Source of the DNA: Pedobacter caeni
GTDB lineage: Bacteria > Bacteroidota > Bacteroidia > Sphingobacteriales > Sphingobacteriaceae
Reading direction: 5' to 3'
NCBI RefSeq assembly: GCF_900129215.1
Contig: NZ_FQUQ01000004.1
Span: 992,001-1,056,000, forward strand
Length of the DNA stretch: 64,000 nucleotides
Below are positions 24,509 through 33,868 of this stretch, in pieces. The notes beneath the pieces are model-generated. The model was not told where the DNA came from and searched no databases. It was given only the letters and a program-made list of their open reading frames with translations. Made by a program: the position numbers and the translations under genes. Every line of letters begins with the position of its first letter. The first letter of the stretch is position 1.

Positions 24509-25825
24509 TTAGCCTTTAACCAGCTTCTTTTTCAACCTGAGCACCAATAGTATTGAGGAGATACTCAGTCCGATGACAAAGCCAACCCAGATCCCGGTAG
24601 GCCCCATCTCTAACTGGAAGCCTAGAAAATACCCAACCGGTAAGCCGATGACCCAATAGGCAATGGCAATTAAACCTGTCGGAATGTTTACATCTTTAAT
24701 TCCCCTGAGCAACCCTGCAGCGATGGTTTGCATCGCATCCGGGATTTGAAATACAGCGGCATATAGCACCAACACTCCTGCCAGCGACAAAACAGCCGCA
24801 TTTTCGGTGAACAATACCGGAATAAATTGTCTGATTCCCAATAATGCTACAGCACAAACGGCGCCCAGGATCAGGCCCACCAGCAACGCCCCTTTAGCAA
24901 TACTTTTCCCCTTTTTCCAGTTTAAACCACCGTAAGCATTGCTAATCCTGATGGAGGCCGCCTCTCCCAATCCGAGGAAAAAGATAAAAGTAAAAGAAAC
25001 GCAGCTTAACGCGATCTGATGGGCAGCCAACTGCATTGGCCCCATCGTTCCGATCAAAATGGCTGATACAGCAAAAGCACCAGATTCCATCCCGATCTGT
25101 ATACCGGCAGGAATCCCCAGACCGAGCAACTCTTTAATCGTGTCCCATTTTAACCGCCATTGCTTTTTCCAGACGATGAGGTAACGTTTATAGAAAGGGT
25201 CAATCCAAATCACTGCTACCATTGCAATAAATACAAGGATACGGGTAATAAAAGTCCCCCATGCTGCGCCCATCAGGCCCAGCTCCGGAAAACCGAGGCT
25301 CCCGAATATAAGCAGCCAGTTAAAAAAGATATTTAACGGCAGCGCCATTAAAGAAATCAGCATTGCCGTACGGGTTTTCTCTAAGCCGTCTGTAAATTGC
25401 TGAAGCCCTATGAACAGCAGCATTGGGATGGTAGAATAACACATGACCCGCATAAAAGGAAGTGCCATACCAGCGATCTCCTGATCCTGCCCAAGATGCA
25501 AAAGGATACCGCTACCCAGCTCCAATCCGGTGCAAATCAGAATACCAGTGATCAGACAGAGCATAAATCCATTGAATAAATAATGGGCTATTTTTTGGCC
25601 ATCATGACTACCATTGGCATTAGATACCATCTGCGCAATCGACATTGCGATTCCAATCCCTATGATAAAAGGGATATTAATAACGTTCATCACCAGGGAT
25701 GCAGCCGCCAGGTGTTTATAGCTCAACCGGCCCACCATTGCCATATCTATAATGTGTAATACGATTTGAGAAAGTTCTCCGATAATGAGTGGTATGGCCA
25801 GCTTTATTGTTTTCTGGGTTTCCAT
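24509..25825 (-). CDS. MATE-family efflux transporter
   Basis: 438 residues from METQKT; the ORF up to 25855 would add ten residues without support. Twelve predicted membrane helices in two MatE halves (IIGELSQIVLHIIDMAMVGRL near the start; GIPAGIQIGMESGAFAVSAILIG in the second half). The family exports cationic drugs or metabolites against Na+ or H+ in the inner membrane. The NorM-like pattern is clear; the substrate is not. Divergent from pabB. Confidence 0.92.
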   Translation of the reverse strand: METQKTIKLAIPLIIGELSQIVLHIIDMAMVGRLSYKHLAAASLVMNVINIPFIIGIGIAMSIAQMVSNANGSHDGQKIAHYLFNGFMLCLITGILICTGLELGSGILLHLGQDQEIAGMALPFMRVMCYSTIPMLLFIGLQQFTDGLEKTRTAMLISLMALPLNIFFNWLLIFGSLGFPELGLMGAAWGTFITRILVFIAMVAVIWIDPFYKRYLIVWKKQWRLKWDTIKELLGLGIPAGIQIGMESGAFAVSAILIGTMGPMQLAAHQIALSCVSFTFIFFLGLGEAASIRISNAYGGLNWKKGKSIAKGALLVGLILGAVCAVALLGIRQFIPVLFTENAAVLSLAGVLVLYAAVFQIPDAMQTIAAGLLRGIKDVNIPTGLIAIAYWVIGLPVGYFLGFQLEMGPTGIWVGFVIGLSISSILLVLRLKKKLVKG

Positions 25826-25959
25826 TTTTTGTTTTATGAAGACAAAAATACCCAATCACCTCTCCGTGACAGATTTGAACTGACCGAGACGTCGAAAATG
25901 GGTACTGAACAAGCAAAAAGCTAACATCAACTCATTACTTTTTTTAACTTTGTCAGCAA

Positions 25960-27213
25960 ATGAGTCACAGGGATATACCGTTATTTAAAAGCAAGGCACT
26001 TCAATGGGCCAATTCCTTCGACATCTGCTGCTGTCTGGATTCCAACAGTTACACTGATCCTTTTGGAAAGTTCGATTTCATCATTGCTGCCGGGGCAACA
26101 CAGGTTTTGAATACCCCTGCAGGGCATGCTTTTGAAGCACTTCAATCCTTTTATGAATTGCATAAAACCTGGATGTTCGGCTTGTTGAGTTATGACCTGA
26201 AGAATGAACAGGAGCAATTAAAGTCCAATAATCCGGATGGCCTCCATTTTCCGGAGCTCTTCTTTTTTGTTCCTCAATACCTGATTACTGTAAAGGACAA
26301 CAAGATTGAGGTGGTTATGGGAGATCAGCAAATATTGCAGGAGATCGGAGGAACCGAACTGCTTGATCCTGTTCCCGGAAAGCCTCTTGACATTAAACAT
26401 AAGCTGGATAAAGCTGCTTATCTGAAAAAAATATCAGAGTTACAACAGCACATCAGCAGGGGGGATATCTACGAAGTTACTTATTGTCAGGAGTTCTTTG
26501 CCACACCTGCGGAAATCAACCCCTTACAGGTGTTTAATCAATTAAATACCGTATCCCCCACTCCATTTGCAGGATACTTCAAGATTTACGACCAATATAT
26601 CCTTTCTGCAAGTCCGGAACGCTTTCTATGTAAACGTGAAGACAAGCTCATTTCCCAACCCATTAAAGGCACCGCCAAAAGAGATCCGGACGGCATCATT
26701 GATGAACAGGTGAAACTCGAATTGAGCAATAACATCAAGGAACAGGCAGAAAATGTCATGATCGTAGACCTGGTTAGGAATGACCTGACCAAAAGCGCCT
26801 TAAAGGGCAGTGTTAAGGTAGAAGAGTTATTTGGCATCTATAGCTTCCCTCAGGTACACCAGATGATCTCCACGATCAGCTGCCGCCTGAATCCTGAATT
26901 GCATTTTATCAAGGCCATAAAAAATACCTTTCCAATGGGCTCTATGACCGGTGCTCCCAAGATCAGTGCAATGGAATTGATTGAATCTCATGAATTGAGT
27001 AAACGTGGTGCTTATTCGGGTTCTATAGGTTACATCAGTCCGGAAGAAGAGTTTGACTTTAACGTCATCATCCGCAGTATCCTGTATCAGGAAACCGAAA
27101 AGTATTTATCCTTCCAGGTTGGCGGAGCGATCACTTACGCTTCAAACCCCGAGGGAGAATATGAAGAATGTATGGTCAAGGCATCAGCAATTATCCAGAC
27201 TTTAGCGCAATAA
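25960..27213 (+). CDS. pabB: Aminodeoxychorismate synthase component I / anthranilate synthase component I family
   Basis: 417 residues, chorismate-binding enzyme. The C-terminal core has PIKGTAKR, LVRNDLTKSA, GSMTGAPKISAMELIE and GGAITYASNPEGEYEEC. In the family the PIKGT lysine motif marks the PabB branch (4-amino-4-deoxychorismate for folate), where anthranilate synthases usually have PIAGT. No trp genes are adjacent, which also favours pabB. A TAACTTTG box at 25945-25952 lies 7 bp before the ATG, so the message may be almost leaderless. Terminator follows. Confidence 0.88.
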   Translation: MSHRDIPLFKSKALQWANSFDICCCLDSNSYTDPFGKFDFIIAAGATQVLNTPAGHAFEALQSFYELHKTWMFGLLSYDLKNEQEQLKSNNPDGLHFPELFFFVPQYLITVKDNKIEVVMGDQQILQEIGGTELLDPVPGKPLDIKHKLDKAAYLKKISELQQHISRGDIYEVTYCQEFFATPAEINPLQVFNQLNTVSPTPFAGYFKIYDQYILSASPERFLCKREDKLISQPIKGTAKRDPDGIIDEQVKLELSNNIKEQAENVMIVDLVRNDLTKSALKGSVKVEELFGIYSFPQVHQMISTISCRLNPELHFIKAIKNTFPMGSMTGAPKISAMELIESHELSKRGAYSGSIGYISPEEEFDFNVIIRSILYQETEKYLSFQVGGAITYASNPEGEYEECMVKASAIIQTLAQ

Positions 27214-27216
27214 AAA

Positions 27217-27247
27217 AGGCCGTTATTGCTAACGGCCTCTTGTTTTT
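27217..27247. terminator. Terminator after pabB, facing the M48 peptidase gene
   Basis: AGGCCGTTA-TTGC-TAACGGCCT, perfect 9-bp stem, flanked by an A-run on the left and CTTGTTTTT on the right. Can serve both convergent genes. Confidence 0.85.
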
Positions 27248-27253
27248 CCATGA

Positions 27254-28084
27254 CTATCTGATCGGTTTCCCGGTAGTAGAGTTATAATATCTTTGTGCCT
27301 GTGGCAATAACCTTTGAATTTGTGCGATACGTGTATCATCCGCAGGGTGTGTGCTCAGGAATTCAGGTGGTTTTTGTGATCCTCTGCTTGCATTTGCCAT
27401 CCTTTGCCAGAAGGTCACTGCCGTTGCCGGGTCATATCCTGCAATGGCCATAAAGGTAAGGCCTAAATTATCTGCTTCCAGCTCTTGCTTTCTGGAGTTT
27501 GGCAACAAGACAAAGCCTTGTGCACCCAATCCATATGCTTTGGCGATCATATCCTGGGTTGCGCCGGATTTACCTGCTGTAGCCACCCCAATGATACCAC
27601 TACCCGCTTGCGCCAGTGCAGCCTGCGAAGCACGTTCCGAAGAGTGCTGTGCAATGGCATGAGCAATTTCATGTCCCATTACTGTGGCCAGGCCTGCATC
27701 GTCTTTTGCCACAGGTAAAAGTCCGGTATAAACGGCTACTTTACCCCCTGGCATACACCATGCATTCACTTCTTTACTATCTATAAGGTTAAATTCCCAG
27801 GCGAATCCCTGAATCTGACTGGCATAACCATTGGCATTCATGTATTTGGTGATCGCAGCCTGAATCCGCTGTCCAACACGCTTTACCCTTTGGGCATCGG
27901 CATTGTTAAGGACTTTAGTGGATGGGTCTCTGAGCATTTTACTGTATTCCAGTGAGGCTGCCCCCCTCATTTCACTTTCACTGATCAAGCTCAGCCTGCT
28001 GCGCCCGGTTAACGGAACCGTAGAGCAGGAGGATATGGTAAACATCGCTGCCGCAGCAATGACCGTTAAATTTAAAGCTTTCAT
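27254..28084 (-). CDS. M48-family metallopeptidase, lipoprotein
   Basis: 276 residues. Lipobox at Cys20 (TISSC), so membrane-anchored outside the cytoplasm. Zinc motif GHEIAHAIAQH (His138, Glu139, His142) and the downstream Glu in ELEADNLG are those of M48 peptidases of the BepA/LoiP/YcaL type, which degrade or help assemble outer-membrane proteins. It lacks the TPR part of BepA, so it is nearer to LoiP. It starts 12 bp after plsY and ends a four-gene unit (DUF4783, nadC, plsY, this gene). Confidence 0.93.
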   Translation of the reverse strand: MKALNLTVIAAAAMFTISSCSTVPLTGRSRLSLISESEMRGAASLEYSKMLRDPSTKVLNNADAQRVKRVGQRIQAAITKYMNANGYASQIQGFAWEFNLIDSKEVNAWCMPGGKVAVYTGLLPVAKDDAGLATVMGHEIAHAIAQHSSERASQAALAQAGSGIIGVATAGKSGATQDMIAKAYGLGAQGFVLLPNSRKQELEADNLGLTFMAIAGYDPATAVTFWQRMANASRGSQKPPEFLSTHPADDTRIAQIQRLLPQAQRYYNSTTGKPIR

Positions 28085-28096
28085 GAATTTTCTGTT

Positions 28097-28744
28097 TTAG
28101 TTGTTTTTCTTTTTAAACAGGTAAACTTTGGATTCTTTGCCTTTGAGGAGTCGTTCGAGGTTTTTCTGGTGAGTGACCAAAATCAGGACACATACGCACA
28201 TCCCATATAAAACCTCTGACCTGACCGAAGAATGAAATAAGAATACAATGCTCAAAGGGAAGGTAAAACCTGCACATATAGAGCCAAGGGAAACATATTT
28301 GGTGGTCAGTAAAACAACTACAAAAACAAGAACGCAAAGCATCGCTGCCGGAAAGTTAACTGCCAAAATCATTCCAAAAAGTGTGGCCACTCCCTTCCCG
28401 CCTCTGAACCCCGCAAATATGGGGAACAAATGGCCCATTACGGCAGTCACCCCAAGGGCAAGCTCGTAGTTGATAAACTGAGATGAATTCTGTGGACCCG
28501 TAACGGATAGACCTATAAAGTAGGCAAGTTTTGTAGCTGTATAACCTTTGGCGATATCTATCGTCATTACGGCAAGGCCGGCCCGTTTTCCAAGAACGCG
28601 GAAAGTGTTGGTTGCTCCTGCATTTCCACTTCCATATTCCCTAACGTCGACCCCGTAAAATGCCTGTCCGAGCCATACCGCTGTCGGTATAGACCCAAAT
28701 AGATAGGCTAAAATTACTGCTGATATAGAATAGACCGAAATCAT
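28097..28744 (-). CDS. plsY: Glycerol-3-phosphate acyltransferase (acyl-phosphate dependent)
   Basis: 215 residues with five predicted membrane helices. Catalyses the first acylation in phospholipid synthesis using acyl phosphate. Conserved motifs: YLFGSIPTAVWLG, GSGNAGATNTFRVLGK, and GHLFPIFAGFRGGKGVAT. C-terminal tail is basic. 52 bp after nadC and 12 bp before the M48 gene, same strand. Confidence 0.95.
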   Translation of the reverse strand: MISVYSISAVILAYLFGSIPTAVWLGQAFYGVDVREYGSGNAGATNTFRVLGKRAGLAVMTIDIAKGYTATKLAYFIGLSVTGPQNSSQFINYELALGVTAVMGHLFPIFAGFRGGKGVATLFGMILAVNFPAAMLCVLVFVVVLLTTKYVSLGSICAGFTFPLSIVFLFHSSVRSEVLYGMCVCVLILVTHQKNLERLLKGKESKVYLFKKKNN

Positions 28745-28796
28745 TAACTACAATTATAGTAAAAAAACAGAATCAAATTCTGGTGAATTATGGTTT

Positions 28797-29639
28797 TTAG
28801 CATGCCTTTAAGCTCATGTCTAAACTTTTGACAGAATGGGTTAAGGCTCCCATAGAGATAAAATCTACGCCACATGCTGCATACCCGGCTACGTTTTCTT
28901 CGGTGATTCCACCAGAAGCTTCAGTCACGAATCGGCCATCAATCAGCGCTACCGCTGCTTTCAGGTCGGCAAAGCTGAAATTATCCAGCATGATCCGGTC
29001 TACGCCTCCTGTAGCTAAAACATCATTTAGCTCAGAAAGGTTTCTGACTTCGATTTCTATTTGTAATTCTTTTCCTTTATCCTCCAGGTATTGGTTTGCT
29101 GCTTTAATCGCATTCGCAATTCCACCTGCATAATCCACATGGTTATCTTTGATGAGGATCATATCATATAAACCGATGCGGTGGTTCACACCACCACCGA
29201 TACGAACGGCCCACTTTTCCAGGTATCTTAATCCCGGTGTGGTTTTACGTGTATCCAGCAATTGAGTAGGGTAAGCAGCGAGCTGGCTCACGATGCGGTT
29301 GGTTTTAGTCGCAATTCCACTCATGCGTTGCATACAGTTTAAAACCAGACGCTCTGCGAGTAGAATAGAATGTGTACTTCCGGAAACCGTGAGTGCAATA
29401 TCACCATATTTAACTTCCGCCCCATCGGCAATCATGACCTCTGTGACCAGCTTGGCATCTATATAATTGAAAATTTCCACTGCAAGTTCCACTCCTGCCA
29501 GGATTCCATCCTCCTTAATCAGCAATTTTGCTTTGCCTTGCGCATTGGCAGGAATGGTTGAAAGAGAGGTATGATCTCCATCGCCTAAATCTTCGGCAAC
29601 AGCGTTCTTTATGAATTGATCTATGATTTGCTTATCCAA
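28797..29639 (-). CDS. nadC: Nicotinate-nucleotide pyrophosphorylase (carboxylating)
   Basis: 280 residues, normal length. Converts quinolinate and PRPP to nicotinate mononucleotide in de novo NAD synthesis. Motifs: AEDLGDGDHTS, LNCMQRMSGIAT, LDTRKTTPGLRYLEKWAV, GGGVNHRIGLYDMILIKDNH, and a closing EASGGI segment. The gene lies 36 bp after DUF4783 on the same strand. No nadA/nadB in view. Confidence 0.96.
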   Translation of the reverse strand: MDKQIIDQFIKNAVAEDLGDGDHTSLSTIPANAQGKAKLLIKEDGILAGVELAVEIFNYIDAKLVTEVMIADGAEVKYGDIALTVSGSTHSILLAERLVLNCMQRMSGIATKTNRIVSQLAAYPTQLLDTRKTTPGLRYLEKWAVRIGGGVNHRIGLYDMILIKDNHVDYAGGIANAIKAANQYLEDKGKELQIEIEVRNLSELNDVLATGGVDRIMLDNFSFADLKAAVALIDGRFVTEASGGITEENVAGYAACGVDFISMGALTHSVKSLDMSLKAC

Positions 29640-29675
29640 AACTTATAATTAAACCCAAAAATAGCATTTTTACTA

Positions 29676-30068
29676 TTATTTATCCGGCTCTATTCTCAAT
29701 TCTGTAATAAAAAAAGCATTGTTAGACTTTTTCATCGTTATAGAAACCCTGAATTTTCCGTTTTTGGTGTGTAGAGAAAGAATGCCAAACCTGAAATTAG
29801 GGTTCGCATTAATGAGGTGAATGACTGATGATTTTACCGGAGGATATTTGGTAAAAAAATTTCTTAGGATTTGTTCTGCCTGTGCTTTAGAATAGACATC
29901 CTCCTCATCAATTATGATTAATTCAACAGAAGAAGAGAAATATCCCGCCACATCTTTCGAACTTCCACTTTTAAAGTTAGCCGATAAATTGTCAATAATA
30001 TCGCTCTGCATAGCAATAGAAGAGGAAAGGGAGGTAAAAAGAATCGTCAAAAAAAGTAAGGGCTTCAT
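29676..30068 (-). CDS. DUF4783 exported protein
   Basis: 130 residues. Signal peptide (KPLLFLTILFTSLSSSIA) then a compact NTF2-like domain: DIIDNLSANFKSGSSKDVAGYFSSSVELII, KAQAEQILRNFF. That is the DUF4783 pattern, restricted to Bacteroidota and usually directly upstream of nadC, as here (36 bp). No known activity. A TATCTTTG box at 30140-30133 on this strand is the likely promoter of the four-gene unit. Confidence 0.85.
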   Translation of the reverse strand: MKPLLFLTILFTSLSSSIAMQSDIIDNLSANFKSGSSKDVAGYFSSSVELIIIDEEDVYSKAQAEQILRNFFTKYPPVKSSVIHLINANPNFRFGILSLHTKNGKFRVSITMKKSNNAFFITELRIEPDK

Positions 30069-30132
30069 ATTCTCTATATAGCTAATGTATCACCTACACA
30101 TAAATTATGCCATTAATAGCTGCTAAAAAAAA

Positions 30133-30194
30133 CAAAGATACTACAGAGGAATTACAATTTGGCTCAAAAAAAACACACAATAGGCTTATATTTG
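30133..30194. promoter_or_regulatory. Divergent -7 elements between DUF4783-nadC unit and gpmI
   Basis: On - strand TATCTTTG (30140-30133) and on + strand TATATTTG (30187-30194), both exact TAnnTTTG. Their nearest TTTG boxes are 24-25 bp away, longer than the usual 19, so the -33 part is uncertain. Confidence 0.45.
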
Positions 30195-30219
30195 TGTATA
30201 TATTAAAAGAAATTCACTG

Positions 30220-31740
30220 ATGAATCATAAAAAATTAGTCCTGCTTATACTTGATGGCTGGGGATATGGAAAACAAGACAGTTCCGATGCTGCATATGCC
30301 GCCAACACTCCTTTCTTTGACTCTTTAATCAGGAATTATCCAAATTCCAAACTGGAAGCTTCGGGTGAAGCGGTAGGACTACCTGCCGGACAAATGGGCA
30401 ACTCTGAAGTTGGCCATATGAACCTGGGTGCTGGAAGAATAGTGTACCAGGAACTGGGCAGAATCAATAAAGCGATTACAGACAGAACACTTCATCAGAA
30501 CCAGGTATTGCTGGATGCCTTCAATTACGCGAAGCAAAATAATAAAGCTGTTCATTTCATCGGATTGGTTTCTGATGGAGGGGTACATGCACATATCAAT
30601 CACCTGAAAGCATTATGTGATGCTGCGGGAGAGCAGGGATTAAAAGACGTATTCGTTCATGCTTTTCTTGATGGCAGGGATACCGATCCGAATTCAGGCT
30701 TAAATTTCATTAAAGACCTTGACCATCACCTGCAAAGCACTCCTGCTAAGCTGGCGAGTTTAATTGGCCGCTATTATGCAATGGACAGGGATTCCCGCTG
30801 GGAAAGGGTGAAACTGGCTTATGACCTTTTAACTAAAGGCATCGGACAAGCGACCAATAATCCCGAAATGGCCATTGAGCAATCGTATAGCGAAGGCATC
30901 ACCGATGAGTTTATCAAACCTATTGTAGTGACTCAGGCAGATGGCAGCCCTGTAGCAACCATCCAGCCAGACGATGTCGTGATCTGTTTCAATTACAGAA
31001 CAGACAGGGGCAGAGAAATCACTGCAGTGCTGAGTCAGAACGACTATCCGGATTTCCAGATGCACAAGTTTCCATTGTATTATGTGACCATGACCACATA
31101 TGATGAAAACTTCGAGAATGTGAAAGTAATCTTTACCAAAGATGATCTTTCAGAAACACTGGGAGAAATACTGGAAAAAAACCATAAGAATCAGATCCGC
31201 ATTGCGGAGACCGAAAAATATCCACACGTAACCTTCTTTTTCTCCGGTGGAAGAGAAGCAGTATTTGAAAATGAGAAAAGAATTCTGATTCCTTCACCTA
31301 AAGTAGCTACTTACGACCTGCAACCGGAAATGAGTGCTGCCGGAATCACCGAAGCCATCAGTAAAGAACTGGAAACAGGCTGGGCTGACTTTGTGTGTCT
31401 GAATTTTGCCAACCCTGATATGGTAGGCCATACAGGTGTTTTTGAGGCGGTTATTAAAGCGGTAGAAACTGCCGACAGCTGTGCAGAAATTGTGGTAAAC
31501 AAGGGAATTGAAAACGGATATTCCTTTATCATTCTTGCAGATCACGGGAATTCAGAATACATGCTGAATGCGGATGGTTCTGTAAATACGGCACATACGA
31601 CAAACCTGGTTCCCTGCATTTTGATCGACAAGGATTATAAAACCGTAGCAGATGGAAAACTTGGTGATATCGCCCCTACTATTTTAAAAATAATGGGTAT
31701 TCCGGCACCCGCTATTATGACTGGAAATTGCCTGGTATAA
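30220..31740 (+). CDS. gpmI: 2,3-bisphosphoglycerate-independent phosphoglycerate mutase
   Basis: 506 residues. Interconverts 3- and 2-phosphoglycerate in glycolysis with two Mn ions. N-terminal metal motif LILDGWGYG, nucleophile Ser62 in GQMGNSEVGHMNLGAGR, phosphotransferase insert with HAFLDGRDTDP and YYAMDRDSRWERV, and C-terminal metal site NPDMVGHTG and ADHGNSEYM. Full length. Its stop overlaps the next start by one base (TAATG), so the lipoprotein gene behind it is translationally coupled. Confidence 0.97.
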   Translation: MNHKKLVLLILDGWGYGKQDSSDAAYAANTPFFDSLIRNYPNSKLEASGEAVGLPAGQMGNSEVGHMNLGAGRIVYQELGRINKAITDRTLHQNQVLLDAFNYAKQNNKAVHFIGLVSDGGVHAHINHLKALCDAAGEQGLKDVFVHAFLDGRDTDPNSGLNFIKDLDHHLQSTPAKLASLIGRYYAMDRDSRWERVKLAYDLLTKGIGQATNNPEMAIEQSYSEGITDEFIKPIVVTQADGSPVATIQPDDVVICFNYRTDRGREITAVLSQNDYPDFQMHKFPLYYVTMTTYDENFENVKVIFTKDDLSETLGEILEKNHKNQIRIAETEKYPHVTFFFSGGREAVFENEKRILIPSPKVATYDLQPEMSAAGITEAISKELETGWADFVCLNFANPDMVGHTGVFEAVIKAVETADSCAEIVVNKGIENGYSFIILADHGNSEYMLNADGSVNTAHTTNLVPCILIDKDYKTVADGKLGDIAPTILKIMGIPAPAIMTGNCLV

Positions 31741-32273
31741 TGAAATACAATCTTTTAATATGTGGCCTTCTTTTGCTGCTGTGCTATGGCTGTGGAGACT
31801 CCACAGTGGCCAGCCAAAAGAATGCCCATACTTATTTCGATCTGAAAGGCTTTTTCGAAAAGGAGCGCGCAAGGCTCAGCCAGTCGAACCCTCTGATCCT
31901 GAAAACAGTGATGGTGAACGATTCTTCTGAAAGTAAACAGCTCAGGATCGCTGACTGGAAAAAAGAATTGTCTGCCTTTTCTGATGCTGATATGAACAGG
32001 GCTGCATGGAAAGGCTTGTTTCAGATCAGGAAAACGACATCAGGAGTAGCCTATACCACTGACTCTAAAAAAGTACCTGTAAAAGAAGTACTGGTGATGG
32101 AACGCAATGGAAAGCTTTACGGCCTTCAGATTCTGATCAGAAATTCCACTACCCTGTACACCTCATCTGATACCCTCAGCTATTATCCGGACAGCTTATA
32201 TGAGGTAAAAAAGAGCCAGAACATCAGGCTCCTTTCTGAAAAAAATTACCGGATTACCGGAAAGTTTAAGTAA
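31740..32273 (+). CDS. Small lipoprotein, unknown function
   Basis: 177 residues from MKYNLLI (the frame is open from a TTG at 31728 inside gpmI, not used). Lipobox in CYGCGDS. The rest is polar with beta-type stretches (VLVMERNGKLYGLQILIRNSTT, YSLYEVKKSQNIRL-like end); it may bind something in the periplasm, but I recognise no family. One-base overlap with gpmI implies coupled translation. A hairpin overlaps its stop codon. An internal palindrome CTGTGGAG-A-CTCCACAG lies at 31790-31806 in the lipobox region. Confidence 0.75.
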   Translation: MKYNLLICGLLLLLCYGCGDSTVASQKNAHTYFDLKGFFEKERARLSQSNPLILKTVMVNDSSESKQLRIADWKKELSAFSDADMNRAAWKGLFQIRKTTSGVAYTTDSKKVPVKEVLVMERNGKLYGLQILIRNSTTLYTSSDTLSYYPDSLYEVKKSQNIRLLSEKNYRITGKFK

Positions 32274-32295
32274 AGGGAGAACTCTTCCCCTTTAC
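32270..32295 (+). terminator. Hairpin overlapping the lipoprotein stop codon
   Basis: GTAAAGGG / CCCTTTAC, 8-bp stem, 10-nt loop, includes the TAA. Only a weak T-rich tail follows. The rest of the gap to 32576 (about 280 bp) shows no gene or convincing signal. Confidence 0.5.
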
Positions 32296-32576
32296 CATCT
32301 GATCTCTTTATCAGCCATTCGTTTTCATCCCGCCTGTTACAGCGCCGGATGAAGGCGAGGTATGGCATGATAATAGGCCTCTTTATGTAGATAAATATTG
32401 ATTGCCATGCGTTCAAAATGCCTAATCAGCATGAAAACGTATCTTTTATGATCTGCAACGAATTGGGATGATGATGAACCGATAACTGTTTAAACAGATA
32501 TCGGGAAATATATTCCTCATTTAATGTATTCATATCAGCGGCATATCAAAATTCACAGAAATAAATCTCTAAAAAA

Positions 32577-33806
32577 ATGAGAGGAGTTAATTCATACTGG
32601 AATAAATACAGGAAGGCATTTGAACATGTTATTCCTGATGAAAATCAGTTTACGCTCTTCCGGATCAGCAGTTGGCGGATCAACCTGTTCAGGAATACCA
32701 TGATGTATACTATTCCTGTTACCCTGGTTGGACTTGTTCTTTTTCTGGTCCATGAATTCATGACGGGAAGAATATTCTTCCCTGTATTTATGGTCATCAT
32801 GATGATGTTGCTTATGGGTTTTGTACTAAATAGAAAAATTGAGCTGGATTACAGGATGGTCATTGTGGTCCTCCTCCTTTACCTTGTTGCGGTAATTTAC
32901 CTCATTTTCGTAGGATCTGATGGCCCTGGTGCACTATACCTGTTGATCATTACTTTTTTTACGGCTATGATTTTTCCGCCAAAAGCTACTTATATTCCAT
33001 TGGTCATCAATATCCTGATCTGCTTTGGAATTGGCCTGGTGATTAAATTTAAGATCTTCCCTACCCCATTATCAGACACCTATGACCTGACCTTATGGAC
33101 TGCTTACTCAGGAAACCTGATTTTCATCAGTTTTGTAAGTGTACTCATGATCAGCAGTATTCTGAATGGATTTGAGCGGACGAGAATAAAAGAGGTGATG
33201 TTGTTAAAAAAACTGGATGCCTCAGAACGTTATTACCGGAATGTTTTTGATTCTAATCCTGTTCCCATGTACATCTTTGAATTAAATACCGGTAATTTTT
33301 TAAAGGTCAATGACGCTGCAGTCAAAAAATACGGGTATTCGAAAGAAGAGTTTCTATCGATGAACATTACCAAAATACGGCCTGCTTCGGAGATCAGTAA
33401 GCTGATGGATATTTTCAGCACCATTAAAACCAGGGCATACTCAGGCATATTGACACATATGAACAAAAAAGGCCATACTTTCCCTGTGGAGATCGACACC
33501 AATATCGTCAGTTTAGATGGCGTTGATGCGCGGCTGGTCCTGGCAACAGATGTATCTGAACGGGTCAGTTATATACAGATGATTGAGAAGCAGAATCAGG
33601 ATTTCAAGGAAATTGCCTGGATTCAGAGCCATAAAGTGAGGGCGCCGTTAACGAATATTATGAGTCTCACAGATTTAATGCTTCAAAATCCTCACGGAGA
33701 TCATGTTGATGTACTTTATATGCTGAAGGAGTCTACGGCACGCTTAAATGAAGCCATTGAATCTATCGTCCATCAGGCAGAAGACAACCAGATCCCACCA
33801 GAATGA
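32577..33806 (+). CDS. Membrane PAS sensor with HisKA-like segment but no ATPase domain
   Basis: 409 residues. About six membrane helices (residues 40-200), a PAS domain (about 215-335, RNVFDSNPVPMYIFELNTG, KKYGYSKEEFLSM), then a dimerisation-like helix pair with SHKVRAPLTNIMSLTDLM (about 346-363), where His precedes KVRAP as in Bacteroidota H-boxes of the H-x-VRAPL type. The protein ends after LNEAIESIVHQAED; the N, G1, F and G2 boxes of HATPase_c are absent, and no HATPase-coding frame is found in the 62 bp before the next gene. It may be phosphorylated by another kinase, act as a scaffold, or be a decayed kinase. A CheY-like gene follows 62 bp downstream. Confidence 0.85.
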   Translation: MRGVNSYWNKYRKAFEHVIPDENQFTLFRISSWRINLFRNTMMYTIPVTLVGLVLFLVHEFMTGRIFFPVFMVIMMMLLMGFVLNRKIELDYRMVIVVLLLYLVAVIYLIFVGSDGPGALYLLIITFFTAMIFPPKATYIPLVINILICFGIGLVIKFKIFPTPLSDTYDLTLWTAYSGNLIFISFVSVLMISSILNGFERTRIKEVMLLKKLDASERYYRNVFDSNPVPMYIFELNTGNFLKVNDAAVKKYGYSKEEFLSMNITKIRPASEISKLMDIFSTIKTRAYSGILTHMNKKGHTFPVEIDTNIVSLDGVDARLVLATDVSERVSYIQMIEKQNQDFKEIAWIQSHKVRAPLTNIMSLTDLMLQNPHGDHVDVLYMLKESTARLNEAIESIVHQAEDNQIPPE

Positions 33807-33868
33807 ATAACAGCCATACCCCGGAAATTACAAAAAAATAAAGACCAAGAACCCATAAATATATTCCA

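Noticed and set aside
33807..33868. Frameshifted HATPase domain after the PAS/HisKA-like protein
   Set aside because: Only 62 bp separate it from the response regulator gene and no frame there shows ATPase boxes, so a simple frameshift cannot explain the missing domain.
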